From: Hyphomicrobiales bacterium
GTDB lineage: Bacteria; Pseudomonadota; Alphaproteobacteria; Rhizobiales; Beijerinckiaceae
DNA length: 64,000 nucleotides
Assembly: GCA_947447895.1 (NCBI GenBank)
Contig: CANFLM010000004.1
Location: 1 to 64,000, forward strand
Direction of reading: 5' to 3'
How positions within the stretch are numbered: position 1 is the stretch's first letter; every line of letters starts with the position of its first letter. The notes below the pieces were generated by a model. It was not told the origin of the DNA. It saw only the letters and a list, made by a program, of their open reading frames with translations, and ran no database searches. Positions 50,875 through 59,945 of this stretch are shown one piece after another. A program made the position numbers and the translations under genes.

Positions 50875-51622
50875 GGTGTGGTTTTCCCAAATAGACTTCC
50901 TGGACACGCGGATCGGTGCGGATGTCGGCAGGCAAGGCCTCGACCAGCAAACGGCCCTCATGCAGACAGGTGACGTAATCGACAAGGCCCAGAGCCAGAT
51001 CCATATCGTGTTCGATCAGGATCACGGTCAGCTCCTTGGGCAGACCGCGGATCACGTCGGCGACGATCGACCGCTCGGTGGGTGACAGGCCTGCAGCCGG
51101 TTCATCCAACAACAGCATGCGCGGTGTGGCGACCAGAGCCAAAGCGATTTCCAGCTGGCGCTGGTCGCCATAGGCCATCTCGGTCACAACCGTAGCGGAA
51201 CGGTCGGCCAGACCAGCGAGCCGCAAGGCGCGTGAAATCCTGTCCTGGTCCGCAGTGCTCAAGTCAGGCGAACCGAACAGCGAGAATTTTTGCGGGCTCA
51301 AGCCGCGCAATGCCAGCACCATGTTTTCCTCGACACTCAGGCTCGGAAACAGATTGGTGATCTGGAACGTCCGGGCGATCCCCAGAGCCGCCCGCTTGTG
51401 CGGCGGCAGATGGGTGATGTCATGGCCCTCGAACACCACACGTCCCTCGGTCGGCGGCACGACGCCGGTGATGGCGTTGAACAACGTGGTTTTGCCGGCA
51501 CCATTGGGACCGATGATCGCACGGCGCTGGCCCGTCGGGATGGACAGGTCCACGCCATCCACAGCCCGCAACGCCCCGAAGGCGACGGCCACGCCGGACA
51601 AAGTGAGTGCAACTTCGGCCAT
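50867..51622 (-). CDS. livG: Branched-chain-type ABC transporter ATP-binding protein, LivG type (set B)
   Basis: From MAEVALTLSG at 51622 the protein has 251 residues; the frame opens earlier, inside a hairpin, which is an unlikely start. Walker A is GPNGAGKTTLFN (about 35-46), the signature is the LivG-type MAYGDQRQLEIAL (about 138-150) and Walker B is MLLLDEPAAGLSP. The ARTFQITNLFPSLSVEENM stretch is typical. Separated from livK by a 27-base hairpin element. Confidence 0.92.
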   Translation of the reverse strand: MAEVALTLSGVAVAFGALRAVDGVDLSIPTGQRRAIIGPNGAGKTTLFNAITGVVPPTEGRVVFEGHDITHLPPHKRAALGIARTFQITNLFPSLSVEENMVLALRGLSPQKFSLFGSPDLSTADQDRISRALRLAGLADRSATVVTEMAYGDQRQLEIALALVATPRMLLLDEPAAGLSPTERSIVADVIRGLPKELTVILIEHDMDLALGLVDYVTCLHEGRLLVEALPADIRTDPRVQEVYLGKPHHA

Positions 51623-51646
51623 GACTACTCCATAATCCTTTAGGGA

Positions 51647-51673
51647 GGCGGGTGCATGATCCATGCACCCGCC
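51647..51673 (-). other. Perfect hairpin between livK and livG (set B)
   Basis: Arms of 12 bases (51647-51658 and 51662-51673) are exact inverses around a three-base loop, starting nine bases after the livK stop. No T-run follows in the minus direction, so this is more likely an mRNA-stabilising or processing hairpin that protects the upstream livK transcript than a terminator. Confidence 0.7.
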
Positions 51674-51681
51674 AAACGGGC

Positions 51682-52938
51682 TCAGGACTTCTTCGCGCCC
51701 TGATAGGTGCGCGAGAAAGCCGGTTCCTTCATGAAGGCTTCCGGATCATATTTCCAGAATTGCGACACGGCCGGATAGGTCTCGACCGGCACGTTCCAGA
51801 ACTTGCCGTCGGCCCGCTTGGTGACCTTGCGGATATAGACATCATAGATCGGGTTGCCATAGGCATCGAGCTTGACCGGCTTGCCGAGCGGGGAATCCGT
51901 CAATTCGGTTTTCAGGACGGCATCGAGCAGAGCCGCCTTGTCCTCGACCTTGCCGCCGAGCTTCTCAATGGCGCGCGACACCCACATCATGCCCGAATAC
52001 ATCGAGAACCCGTAGAGCGAAGGGATCTTTTCGTATTTCTTGGTATAGGCTTCAACGAATTCCTTGGTGGCGGCAATATCCGCTCCTTCGGCGAAATGGG
52101 CGGCAGAGATAATGCCTTCCACTTCCGCACCCATGGTGCGGATCACCGACTGGTCGGTCATGTTCATCGCGCCAAGCAGAGGGATCTTGCCCTTCAGACC
52201 AAAGCTGTTGAACTGCTGGGTGAAGCGGGTCGCATCGGCACCGGTTTCCATCACGAAAATCGCATCGATCTTGAGGTCGGCGATCTGCCCGAGATAGGGG
52301 CTGAAATCGGCCGTGTTCAGCGGATGCCAGAACTGCTGCACGATCGTGCCGCCGCCTTCGGTGAACACCTGCGAGAAACCGCCGCACTGCTCGTGGCCGA
52401 ATGTGTAATCCTGCGAGATGGTGGCAATGCGCTTGTAGCCCTGCTTGAGCGCCCAATCCGCCAGCGGACGCGGGAAGGCCGACCCCGAATAGCCCGCCGT
52501 GCGGATCACGTTGGGAATACGGCCGCGCTGGGTCAATTCGTCAGCGGCAATGATCGGAATGAAATAGGGTGTGCCCGTGCCTTTGACATAATTGGCGACA
52601 GCAAGGCCGGTATTGGCCAGCAGATTGCCGGTCAGGAAATGCACGTTGTTCTGTTCGACCAGACGGCGGGCTTTCTGCAAAGCCGTATCGGGGTTGGATG
52701 CATCGTCTTCGATGATCAGTTCCACCTTGCGGCCGGCGATCTGGTAATTGATTTTCTCGAACCAGAACTGTGTGCCTTCGACCATTTCCTTGCCGCCCGA
52801 TGCAATCACACCGGTCAGCGGAGCCATCAAACCGACACGGATCGGCTCGCCCTGGGCCAAGGCCCGCAGGGGTTGCAATCCGGTGCCGGCAGCAGCCAGA
52901 CCGGCTGCGGTTGTCTGGAGGAATTGTCTGCGATCCAT
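51682..52938 (-). CDS. livK: ABC transporter substrate-binding protein, LivK-like (set B)
   Basis: From MDRRQFLQTTAAGLAAAG at 52938 the protein has 418 residues. The leader has a twin-arginine look (RRQFLQ) ending near RALAQG, so export may be by Tat. The type I fold follows: VGLMAPLTGVIASGGKEMVEG (about 34-54), DDASNPDTALQKARRLVEQNNV, ISQDYTFGHEQ and LYGFSMYSGMMW. It lacks the leucine-binding YASG loop. The set B importer gene order is unusual, with the receptor placed third. Confidence 0.88.
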   Translation of the reverse strand: MDRRQFLQTTAAGLAAAGTGLQPLRALAQGEPIRVGLMAPLTGVIASGGKEMVEGTQFWFEKINYQIAGRKVELIIEDDASNPDTALQKARRLVEQNNVHFLTGNLLANTGLAVANYVKGTGTPYFIPIIAADELTQRGRIPNVIRTAGYSGSAFPRPLADWALKQGYKRIATISQDYTFGHEQCGGFSQVFTEGGGTIVQQFWHPLNTADFSPYLGQIADLKIDAIFVMETGADATRFTQQFNSFGLKGKIPLLGAMNMTDQSVIRTMGAEVEGIISAAHFAEGADIAATKEFVEAYTKKYEKIPSLYGFSMYSGMMWVSRAIEKLGGKVEDKAALLDAVLKTELTDSPLGKPVKLDAYGNPIYDVYIRKVTKRADGKFWNVPVETYPAVSQFWKYDPEAFMKEPAFSRTYQGAKKS

Positions 52939-52972
52939 CGTCACTACTCCTGTTGTGGTTTTAGGTGTCGTT

Positions 52973-53923
52973 TCAGTGTTTGCTGGCATATTTGGCCCGC
53001 AAGGCGCGGAATTTTCCGACAATCCCCTCGGGTGCAAAAATCATGATGAGGGTAAAGGTAATCCCGAGCACCGACTGCCAACGCTCGGTATGGCTCGAGA
53101 CAAGGTTCTGGAGCGCGATCAGGGCCGAGGCGCCGATAAACGATCCGTAGAGTGTGCCGACACCACCGATGATCGCCATTAGCAGCGATTCAACCGATTG
53201 GGTCAGGGCCACCGTCGAGGGGCTGACGAAATTGTTGAAGAAGGCATAGACTGCCCCGGCCACACCGGCAAAAAAGCCCGACATGGTAAAGCCGATAAAC
53301 AGATGCAGCGGCACGTTGTAGCCCAGCGAGCGCATCCGGCTGTCGCTGTCGCGGATCCCCCGCAGGGTCAGGCCGAAGGGGGACTGCACAAAGCGGCGGA
53401 TGCCGAAGGTCACCAGAGCCGCCAGAGCCAGAATGAACCAGTAGAAGTCCTTGTAATCGGCCAGTGCCTTGGGGCGGATATCGCCGCGCAAGCCATTCTC
53501 GCCGCCCGTGACCTGTGTCCAGCGCAAGCATATCCCCCAGACGATCATCCCCAGTGCCAGCGTCAGCAAAAGGAAATAGACGCCGTTGGTGCGGACCGCC
53601 AGCAATGCGAAAACCGCCGCAAGCACGGTGGCTGTCGCAATGCCCAAAACCACAGCGAGATAGGGCGACAATCCCGCCTGCGTGACGCAATACAATACCA
53701 CATAGGTCGAGGCGCCGAAGATCGCGCCATGACCCAGCGAGGTGCGTCCGGTAAAACCGACCAGAATATCGATCGACATGGCCAGCATGCCGAAGATCAA
53801 AATCTGTGTGGCCAGTCCGATCTGGTAGCGCGAAAGAAAGAACGGCGCGATCACACCTACCGCCATAACGGCTACACCCACCAAGGCGCCCATCGGGCTT
53901 TTGCTGCGGCTCAACCCCGACAT
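52973..53923 (-). CDS. livM: Branched-chain-type ABC permease, LivM type (set B)
   Basis: About 316 residues from MSGLSRSKSP at 53923; an ATG at 53941 lies inside the livH coding end and is less likely. About nine hydrophobic segments, with DILVGFTGRTSLGHGAIFGASTYV (about 53-76), the coupling loop SPFGLTLRGIRDSDSRMRSLGYNV (about 183-206) and GVGTLYGSFIGASALIAL. It ends with LIMIFAPEGIVGKFRAL. Partner of LivH of set B. Confidence 0.92.
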   Translation of the reverse strand: MSGLSRSKSPMGALVGVAVMAVGVIAPFFLSRYQIGLATQILIFGMLAMSIDILVGFTGRTSLGHGAIFGASTYVVLYCVTQAGLSPYLAVVLGIATATVLAAVFALLAVRTNGVYFLLLTLALGMIVWGICLRWTQVTGGENGLRGDIRPKALADYKDFYWFILALAALVTFGIRRFVQSPFGLTLRGIRDSDSRMRSLGYNVPLHLFIGFTMSGFFAGVAGAVYAFFNNFVSPSTVALTQSVESLLMAIIGGVGTLYGSFIGASALIALQNLVSSHTERWQSVLGITFTLIMIFAPEGIVGKFRALRAKYASKH

Positions 53924-53924
53924 G

Positions 53925-54776
53925 TCAAACAGCCTTTCCAAACAGGCCCATGGGACGGAAAGCGAGGATCGCCGCCATCGGACCGAAAATCACAAAATAA
54001 GCCAATTCGGGGAACATCACCTGCCCCAGCGTATTGAGCAAGCCGACCATCAGCGAGCCGACACCGACGCCGATCAGGCTGCCACGCCCGCCGATAATGA
54101 CAATGGCCAGACTGAACACCAGAATTTCCGAATCGGCCGAAGGATAGAGCGACAGGAACGCCCCACCCATGACACCGCCCATGCCCGCCAGTGCCGAGCC
54201 GAGCAGGAAGGTCATCAGAAACACCCGCTGGATATTGATCCCTGCTGCCTCGACCATTTCGGCATCATCGACACCGGCGCGGATCAGGGCTCCCAGCCGT
54301 GTCTTGTTGATCAGCACCCACAGACCGATAAAAATCAGGATACCCATCAGCAACACGAACAGGCGGTATTTGGGATAGAACGTCCCGAACACGCGGAAGC
54401 CGCCCATCAGTTCCTCTGGGATCGGCACGGTAAAACTGTCACCGCCCCAGATCACCAGTGACATATCATTGAGCACAAAAGCCACGCCGAGGCTCAACAG
54501 CACCTGACGCAATTCGAAGCCGCGCACAAAGCGCAACAGGCCCTCGTTCAAGGCAAAGCCCATCACGGCCACTGCCGCCATGGCGCCCATAATCCCCAGC
54601 GTAAAGCTGCCGAGCTTGGTGGCAATGGTAAAGCCGACATAACCGCCGAACAGATACAGCGCGCCATGCGCCAGATTGACAATCCTGAGCAGCCCGAAGA
54701 TCAGTGTAAACCCACTGGCGACCACAAACAGCAGGGCCGCAAAGGTCAGGCCGTTGAGAAGTTGAAACAGGCTCAT
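53925..54776 (-). CDS. livH: Branched-chain-type ABC permease, LivH type (set B)
   Basis: This 283-residue permease opens LFQLLNGLTFAALLFVVASG and carries LLRIVNLAHGALYLFGGYVG (about 30-49), the INKTRLGALIRAGVDDAEMVEAAGINIQ coupling loop (positions about 163-190) and IIGGRGSLIGVGVGSLMVGLLN. It is the first transporter gene of regulon B, about 43 bases after the deacetylase-like gene's stop; the downstream livM starts one base past its stop. Confidence 0.92.
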   Translation of the reverse strand: MSLFQLLNGLTFAALLFVVASGFTLIFGLLRIVNLAHGALYLFGGYVGFTIATKLGSFTLGIMGAMAAVAVMGFALNEGLLRFVRGFELRQVLLSLGVAFVLNDMSLVIWGGDSFTVPIPEELMGGFRVFGTFYPKYRLFVLLMGILIFIGLWVLINKTRLGALIRAGVDDAEMVEAAGINIQRVFLMTFLLGSALAGMGGVMGGAFLSLYPSADSEILVFSLAIVIIGGRGSLIGVGVGSLMVGLLNTLGQVMFPELAYFVIFGPMAAILAFRPMGLFGKAV

Positions 54777-54819
54777 CGCGTCTTAAGTCCTTCGCTCTTG
54801 TACCAGTCCGTAATATTGA

Positions 54820-55707
54820 TCAGGCTGTCGCTTCAGGTCCTACGTCCCGATACCAATCATAGATCTGTTCACCCGTACAGAGCTTGACATCCTTGCGGGC
54901 CGAGATCGTCTCGAAAATCTTGCGGAAATATTTCAACCGATGCGGCGCGCCCATAATATAGGGGTGCACGACAAGGGCCATGACACGCGCCGAGTCCTCG
55001 GAATCCTGATAGATCTGCTCGAACTGGTCCATGGCCCGCTCGTAATATTCCGACGCCTTGTGATGCTGGATCAGCATCATCGCCACATCGTTACATTCCT
55101 GCGTGTAGGGAATGTTGACGATCGGCTTGGTCCGGGTTTTGAGCCAGACCGGCTGGTCATCGAGCACCCAGTCGCAGACATAATCATAGCCTTCCTCGAC
55201 CAGCAGATCGGGAGTTTCCCATGTCTCGGTCAAGCCCGGTCCGAGCCAGCCGCGCGGCCGTTTGCCGGTGGCTTTTTCGATCACATCGGCGGTGCGGCGG
55301 ATGTCCTCGCGCTCGTTCTCGACCTTCTGCATGTTGCGCTGGGTAAAGCCGTGACCCATGAACTCCCATTTGCGCTCGAGAGCCGCCTCGACAATCGGCG
55401 GATAGGCCGCCAGCGCCGACCCGTTGATGGCCAGTACACCGGGAATATTGAAATCGTCGAACACTTTCAGCATCCGCCAGAAGCCGACGCGATTGCCGTA
55501 TTCGTGCCAGGCCCAGTTCGGAATATCGGGGCTGGGCGAGCCGCCCGCGGGCGGGGTCAGCACGGTGCGCGGCATCGGCTGGGTGGCATCCCATTCCTCG
55601 ACATTGACGATGACCCACACCGCCATGCGCGCGCCATTGGGCAGTTTCAGCGGCTTGCGGCTGTTGATGGGGGAATAGCTGATCCGTTCTGTCGGCAACA
55701 TGCTCAA
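54820..55707 (-). CDS. Polysaccharide-deacetylase-fold protein, PuuE-like (copy 1)
   Basis: This 295-residue NodB-fold protein has WVIVNVEEWDA where deacetylases have the TFDD metal motif, and FMGHGFTQRNMQ where they have H-x3-H. Later segments are RGWLGPGLTETWETPDLL and MALVVHPYIMGAPHRLKYF. The altered metal motifs and the tail resemble PuuE, the allantoinase recruited from this fold, rather than sugar deacetylases. A role in opening a ureide or cyclic amide is therefore likely. It overlaps the FAH-family gene by four bases. A second copy lies at 56455-57336. Confidence 0.82.
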   Translation of the reverse strand: MSMLPTERISYSPINSRKPLKLPNGARMAVWVIVNVEEWDATQPMPRTVLTPPAGGSPSPDIPNWAWHEYGNRVGFWRMLKVFDDFNIPGVLAINGSALAAYPPIVEAALERKWEFMGHGFTQRNMQKVENEREDIRRTADVIEKATGKRPRGWLGPGLTETWETPDLLVEEGYDYVCDWVLDDQPVWLKTRTKPIVNIPYTQECNDVAMMLIQHHKASEYYERAMDQFEQIYQDSEDSARVMALVVHPYIMGAPHRLKYFRKIFETISARKDVKLCTGEQIYDWYRDVGPEATA

Positions 55708-56426
55708 GCCTCCTGAACCAAATGGGACCCTTTCGGGCCGATATGGATGGTCAACGGCGCCAGTCCTTCGACCCGGGCCACAATCACATCACCCGTATGC
55801 ACGGCAGCGACGCCGGCCGGCGTCCCGGTCATGATCAGATCGCCGGGCATCAAAGTCACCTGCCGCGACAGCTGCACGAGAATTTCCGCACAGTTCCAGA
55901 TCATCTGCTCGAGATCGCCGCGCTGCTTTTCCGCCCCATTGACCTCCAGAGTAATCGCCCCTTTGGCCTGAGGGCCGCATTCTGAGGCCCGGTGCAGCGC
56001 ACCGCAGGGCGCGCAATGGTCAAAGGCCTTGCCGACTTCCCATGGCAGCATAGCGGCACGCGCATCGCGCTGGCGGTCGCGCCGCGTCATATCGAGCCCG
56101 ACCCCGTAACCCCAGACGTGATCGAGCGCCTCGCCCTCCGACAGATCGGCCCCCTGCTTGCCGACCGCAATCACCAGTTCGACCTCGTATTGATAGTCAT
56201 CGGTCATCGGCGGATAGGGGATGGTCGAGCCATCGGTGACAATGCTGTCGCGCGGTTTCTGGAAGAAGAAGGGCGGATCGCGCTCGTCGGCCTCTTTCAT
56301 CTCGCGGATATGCGAGATGTAGTTGCGGCCCACGCAATAGATCCGGCGGACAGGAAATGCCCCTCCACCGGCAACCGGCACGGTTGTCTCGCCCTGCGGC
56401 GGAAGCACCAGCGACGCATCACTCAT
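55704..56426 (-). CDS. Fumarylacetoacetate hydrolase-family protein
   Basis: From MSDASLVLPP at 56426 the protein has 240 residues. The FAH-fold signature is seen in IYCVGRNYISHIREM (about 33-47), FFFQKPRDSIVTDG (about 58-71), VELVIAVGK with a metal-binding Glu, and VWGYGVGLDMTRRDRQ (about 109-124, Asp ligand). The C-terminal LMPGDLIMTGTPAGVAAVH is typical. Family members hydrolyse C-C bonds of acylpyruvates or decarboxylate and hydrate 2-keto-diacids. It sits between the two PuuE-like genes. Confidence 0.9.
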   Translation of the reverse strand: MSDASLVLPPQGETTVPVAGGGAFPVRRIYCVGRNYISHIREMKEADERDPPFFFQKPRDSIVTDGSTIPYPPMTDDYQYEVELVIAVGKQGADLSEGEALDHVWGYGVGLDMTRRDRQRDARAAMLPWEVGKAFDHCAPCGALHRASECGPQAKGAITLEVNGAEKQRGDLEQMIWNCAEILVQLSRQVTLMPGDLIMTGTPAGVAAVHTGDVIVARVEGLAPLTIHIGPKGSHLVQEA

Positions 56427-56454
56427 TGCACAGATCCTGTCTTGACAGTCACAC

Positions 56455-57336
56455 TCATACGCCGGCCTGCCCGCTTGCATACCAGTCGTAAATTTCCTCG
56501 CCATTCATATGCACAACCCCCTCGAAGCGGTTGATATAGGCGTAGACATCCTCGAGATATTTGATGCGGTGCGGCTGGCCCGAAATATAGGGATGGATTG
56601 AAATCGCCATCACGCGGGGCCGTTCGGCTCCCTCGGCATAGAGCCGGTCGAAGGCATCGGTGCAGCGCTGCTGCCAATAGCCCGATTCATGGTGCTGGAC
56701 GATCATGGTCGGAATATCGTTGAGTTCCAGCGTATAGGGCAGCGCCACCAGCGGACCGTTGGTCGTGGTGATGGTGGAGGGGATTTCATCGAACACCCAA
56801 TCCCCGATATATTTCACACCGGCCTCGGTCAGGTAATCGGGGGTTTCGAGCGTCTGGGTCAGGCCCGGTCCGAGCCAGCCGACCGGCCGCTTGTGGGTAA
56901 AAGCCTCGATCACATCCATGGTCTTGTGGATCATCGCCGACTGGTCCTCGACCTTGTGGATCGGCCCCTGCTCATAGGCATGGGCCATGAATTCCCATCC
57001 CTGATCGAGTGCTTCCTGGGCCACCCGCGGATAGTCCTCGCAGACACGCGCATTGATCGACAAAGTCGGCTTGATCCCGAGCTTTTTGTAAAGATCGAAA
57101 AACCGCCAGACGCCGACGCGCATGCCGTATTCATGCCAGGACCAGTTCGCCACATCCGGCAGCAAGGCCTGGCCTGACGGCGCGGGCACCATCTGGCGGG
57201 CCATCGGACGGGCAATATCCCACACTTCCAGATTGACGATCGACCAGACAATGATGCGGCCGTTATTGGGCACCTTCATCGCCGGACGGTCGACGATCGG
57301 GGTAAAGGGGATCCGTTCGCGGGGGATCATGGTCAT
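56455..57336 (-). CDS. Polysaccharide-deacetylase-fold protein, PuuE-like (copy 2)
   Basis: From MTMIPRERIPFTPI at 57336 the protein has 293 residues, paralogous to the product of 54820-55707. It reads WSIVNLEVWDI and FMAHAYEQGPI at the two metal-motif positions, so it departs even further from the canonical D-D and H-x3-H. It shares VGWLGPGLTQTLETPDYL and MAISIHPYISGQPHRIKYL with copy 1. Two such enzymes in one operon may act on different rings or make a heteromer. Start overlaps the aldolase stop by four bases. Confidence 0.82.
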   Translation of the reverse strand: MTMIPRERIPFTPIVDRPAMKVPNNGRIIVWSIVNLEVWDIARPMARQMVPAPSGQALLPDVANWSWHEYGMRVGVWRFFDLYKKLGIKPTLSINARVCEDYPRVAQEALDQGWEFMAHAYEQGPIHKVEDQSAMIHKTMDVIEAFTHKRPVGWLGPGLTQTLETPDYLTEAGVKYIGDWVFDEIPSTITTTNGPLVALPYTLELNDIPTMIVQHHESGYWQQRCTDAFDRLYAEGAERPRVMAISIHPYISGQPHRIKYLEDVYAYINRFEGVVHMNGEEIYDWYASGQAGV

Positions 57337-58010
57337 GCGAGCACTCCTTGCAAAGCCTTGATGCCTACGCCCAAATGCTGGTCGAGCGTGGTGAAAAGAA
57401 ACTGTGCACCGCGCGACTGCCAATCGCGTGCATTCTGCACACCCACAGGCAATCCGTACGGAACCCCGAGACTGTGCAGCCTTTGCGTGACGCGTGCAAC
57501 TTCGGCCACCACACTGGGTTCTGTCGTGTCGCCCAGATGGCCCATCGAATGGGCGAGATCATTCGGGCCGACCAGAATCAGGTCGATGCCGGGCGATCCG
57601 GCAATGGCATCCAGCGCGGCCACACCGCCGACGCTTTCAATCTGGGCAATCAGCAGAAGATCGGCCTCGCGGCCCTTGGTGGCATAGCGGGCTGTCTCGA
57701 CGAGCCGAGCGCAATCGGCCGCCTGTTCGACCTGCGGCAAAACAAGACCGTTGATGCCGCAATCGAAATAGCGCACCCATTCGCTCGGCTCGCGCGACGG
57801 CGTGCGGACCACGGCCGCCAGACCATGCGCCTGTGCGGCGCGCGCCATGGCATGCACACTCTCGATCCCCATCACCGAGCGTTCGGCATCGATGAACACA
57901 ATATCCGCACCATAACGGGCGATCATATCGACCGCCGTCAGATTGGCTCCGCCCGGATTGACGGACAACAGCGCGCCTCCGGCGGCCAATTTGGCTTTGC
58001 AAGGGATCAT
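57333..58010 (-). CDS. HpcH/HpaI-family aldolase
   Basis: From MIPCKAKLAAGGALL at 58010 the protein has 225 residues. The class II aldolase features are FIDAERSVMGIESV (about 36-49), VRTPSREPSEWVRYFDCGINGLVLPQVE (positions about 70-97, catalytic Arg), a metal Glu in IAQIESVGG (about 128) and Asp in VGPNDLAHS (about 151). The length is slightly short for the family. These enzymes cleave 4-hydroxy-2-keto acids to pyruvate and an aldehyde. It overlaps the isochorismatase-fold gene by four bases. Confidence 0.88.
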   Translation of the reverse strand: MIPCKAKLAAGGALLSVNPGGANLTAVDMIARYGADIVFIDAERSVMGIESVHAMARAAQAHGLAAVVRTPSREPSEWVRYFDCGINGLVLPQVEQAADCARLVETARYATKGREADLLLIAQIESVGGVAALDAIAGSPGIDLILVGPNDLAHSMGHLGDTTEPSVVAEVARVTQRLHSLGVPYGLPVGVQNARDWQSRGAQFLFTTLDQHLGVGIKALQGVLA

Positions 58011-58672
58011 GCGGCATCCCCGTTCTGATAGCCGGCCTGCTGCCACTGCCGGGCCGCGCCAACCGCCTCTTTTGCGCTCATGGTGACCGCAAAAGCGGTG
58101 CGCAGGCACAGCAGGGCGGCGTCGTGATGGTCGTGGCTGTCCATCGTATCCACGCAATCCTCGATCACTACCACGCTGTAATCACGCACATTGGCAGCAA
58201 TCGCGGTGGCCAGCACGCAGGAATTGGTGTTGATGCCGGTCATGAAAATCGTGTTGATCCCGAGCGCTTTCAGCCGGAAATCCAGATCGGTGCCGACAAA
58301 GCAATCATAGCGTTTCTTGGTATCGACCACGCTATCGCCGACTTTCAGCAGGCCCGGCATGATGGTTGTGCCGGGCGATCCGTAGAGGTTGTGCCGCATC
58401 ACATTCTTGCGGGTTGCATTGGGATCGTCCGCGCGCATCCGCCAGAACGGGTTCATGCGGATTTCGGCTTCATCGCGATAGCGCGTCACCAGATGGATGA
58501 TCGGGATCGACAAAGCACGGCAGGACTCGAAAAACTGCCGGTTGGCTTCGGTCAGCCGCTCGGCCACCTCCGGCGAGGCCGGCATGGTGGCGACCAGCGG
58601 ATCGAGATGGCCGCGATGGCAATCGATGGCCACCACCGCCACTTTGGGATCATCAACTCCGAAAGCCTGCAT
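58007..58672 (-). CDS. Isochorismatase-fold amidohydrolase, copy 2
   Basis: I start at MQAFGVDD (58672; GAGGA eight bases upstream) giving 221 residues; an ATG ten codons earlier has no ribosome binding site. The triad is Asp in VVAIDCHRGHLD (about D17), Lys in VVDTKKRYDCFVGT (about K119) and Cys in GINTNSCVLATA (about C152). The C-V-L-A-T context differs from the C-V-R-G-T of copy 1 (46226-46918), so the two probably cleave different amides. It is the second gene of regulon B. Confidence 0.87.
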   Translation of the reverse strand: MQAFGVDDPKVAVVAIDCHRGHLDPLVATMPASPEVAERLTEANRQFFESCRALSIPIIHLVTRYRDEAEIRMNPFWRMRADDPNATRKNVMRHNLYGSPGTTIMPGLLKVGDSVVDTKKRYDCFVGTDLDFRLKALGINTIFMTGINTNSCVLATAIAANVRDYSVVVIEDCVDTMDSHDHHDAALLCLRTAFAVTMSAKEAVGAARQWQQAGYQNGDAA

Positions 58673-58706
58673 TATCGCGTCCTCGCATCCATCCGGTTTC
58701 AAGCTG

Positions 58707-59945
58707 TCAGAGAAGCGTATTCCAGCCGGTTTTCAGCAAGGCACGCTGGTCGATGCCGAAGCGGTCGGCCAGCCAGTCGGCCATCACTTCCTGCCCGATC
58801 GTCGGATTGTCGTGCTGGCAATGTTCGGCTCCCGTTTCCTCCGGCGTCAGGAACCGCAGCGTCACATCGACACCGTTTGCCTTGGCCGATTCATAGGCCT
58901 TGGTGGCCGCCGACATGGTCAGCACATCATAACCGCCATGTAGGATGAAATAGGGGCATTTCATATGCTGCAAATGGCCTTCCAGCGTGAAAGGTTTCAT
59001 CTTCTCGTGCGCTTCCGCCATGGTCTGGCAACCCAGCACGAATTTGATGTGCATCGCGAGACCGAATTCGTCGGATTTATCGCCCCACAATTCATGCACA
59101 TCCCAGATCGCGCCATGCGAGATCACCGCCGCCAGACGCGGCTCGTAGCATCCGGCGCGTGCGGCGTAATAGCCGCCGAAGCTCGATCCGCACAGTGCAA
59201 TGCGCGAGGCATCGACATCGGGACGTGTCTCCAGCCAGTCGATCACCTTGCCGATCGGCACCTCGGTGTCGTGACGGCTGTAGACCTTGTGGCGGCGCAG
59301 GGTGCCGCCCTGGCCGGGGCCGTCGATCATCAGCACCGAAATGCCGCGCTGCAGGGCGCCATGCGCCTGCATGAACCACATCTCGTCCTTGATCGAATCC
59401 AGACCGCCCATGCAGATCAGCACCGGCATCTTGTCCCCCGGATAGGGCGCACGCACGAAATAGCCGCAGATCGGCTTGCCATCCTCGTAGGGAATATCGA
59501 CGGCATAACCGGGCGGGTTCAGATGCGACAGGAAACCGAGCGAGCAGGATTCCATCAACTCGAATGTCGGCAGGCGGCGCGGATCATCGGGGAGCAGGAA
59601 AAACTCGGCCTGGCGGTAATAATCGGCCGCACGCAGATAGCAATTCATCGCGGTGCGGATATGACCCGACTTTTCGGCTTCAATGGCACGATGGCGGTTG
59701 GTGTCGCCGATCACTTTCCATTCCTTGTGCCAGCTCTCCTCGTCGCCTGCGATGATGCGCGAAGCCGCCAAGAACACTTCGGAGACCGAACCACCACCTT
59801 CCTGCGTTTCACCGAGACCCCGCCGGAACTGGTAGGCAAACCAAGGACTTTCCGGCCAATGATGCCAGCCATAAGGCTGGTAATGCGCATTCTTGTTGGC
59901 GGTGATCTGTTCGATCGCTGCATCGCCACTGGCTATATCGATCAT
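58707..59945 (-). CDS. Alpha/beta hydrolase with helical N-terminal domain (C-C hydrolase-like)
   Basis: From MIDIASGDAA at 59945 the protein has 412 residues. A helical first half, with HRAIEAEKSGHIRTAMNCYL (about 85-104), precedes the catalytic domain: nucleophile in CGSSFGGYYAARAG (about S255), acid in HGGYDVLT (about D340) and His in EHCQHDN (about 375-378). This build, a long helical lid before the triad, is like 2,6-dihydroxypseudooxynicotine hydrolase and related C-C or ester hydrolases. It is the first gene of regulon B, divergent from the GntR gene at 60283. Confidence 0.83.
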   Translation of the reverse strand: MIDIASGDAAIEQITANKNAHYQPYGWHHWPESPWFAYQFRRGLGETQEGGGSVSEVFLAASRIIAGDEESWHKEWKVIGDTNRHRAIEAEKSGHIRTAMNCYLRAADYYRQAEFFLLPDDPRRLPTFELMESCSLGFLSHLNPPGYAVDIPYEDGKPICGYFVRAPYPGDKMPVLICMGGLDSIKDEMWFMQAHGALQRGISVLMIDGPGQGGTLRRHKVYSRHDTEVPIGKVIDWLETRPDVDASRIALCGSSFGGYYAARAGCYEPRLAAVISHGAIWDVHELWGDKSDEFGLAMHIKFVLGCQTMAEAHEKMKPFTLEGHLQHMKCPYFILHGGYDVLTMSAATKAYESAKANGVDVTLRFLTPEETGAEHCQHDNPTIGQEVMADWLADRFGIDQRALLKTGWNTLL

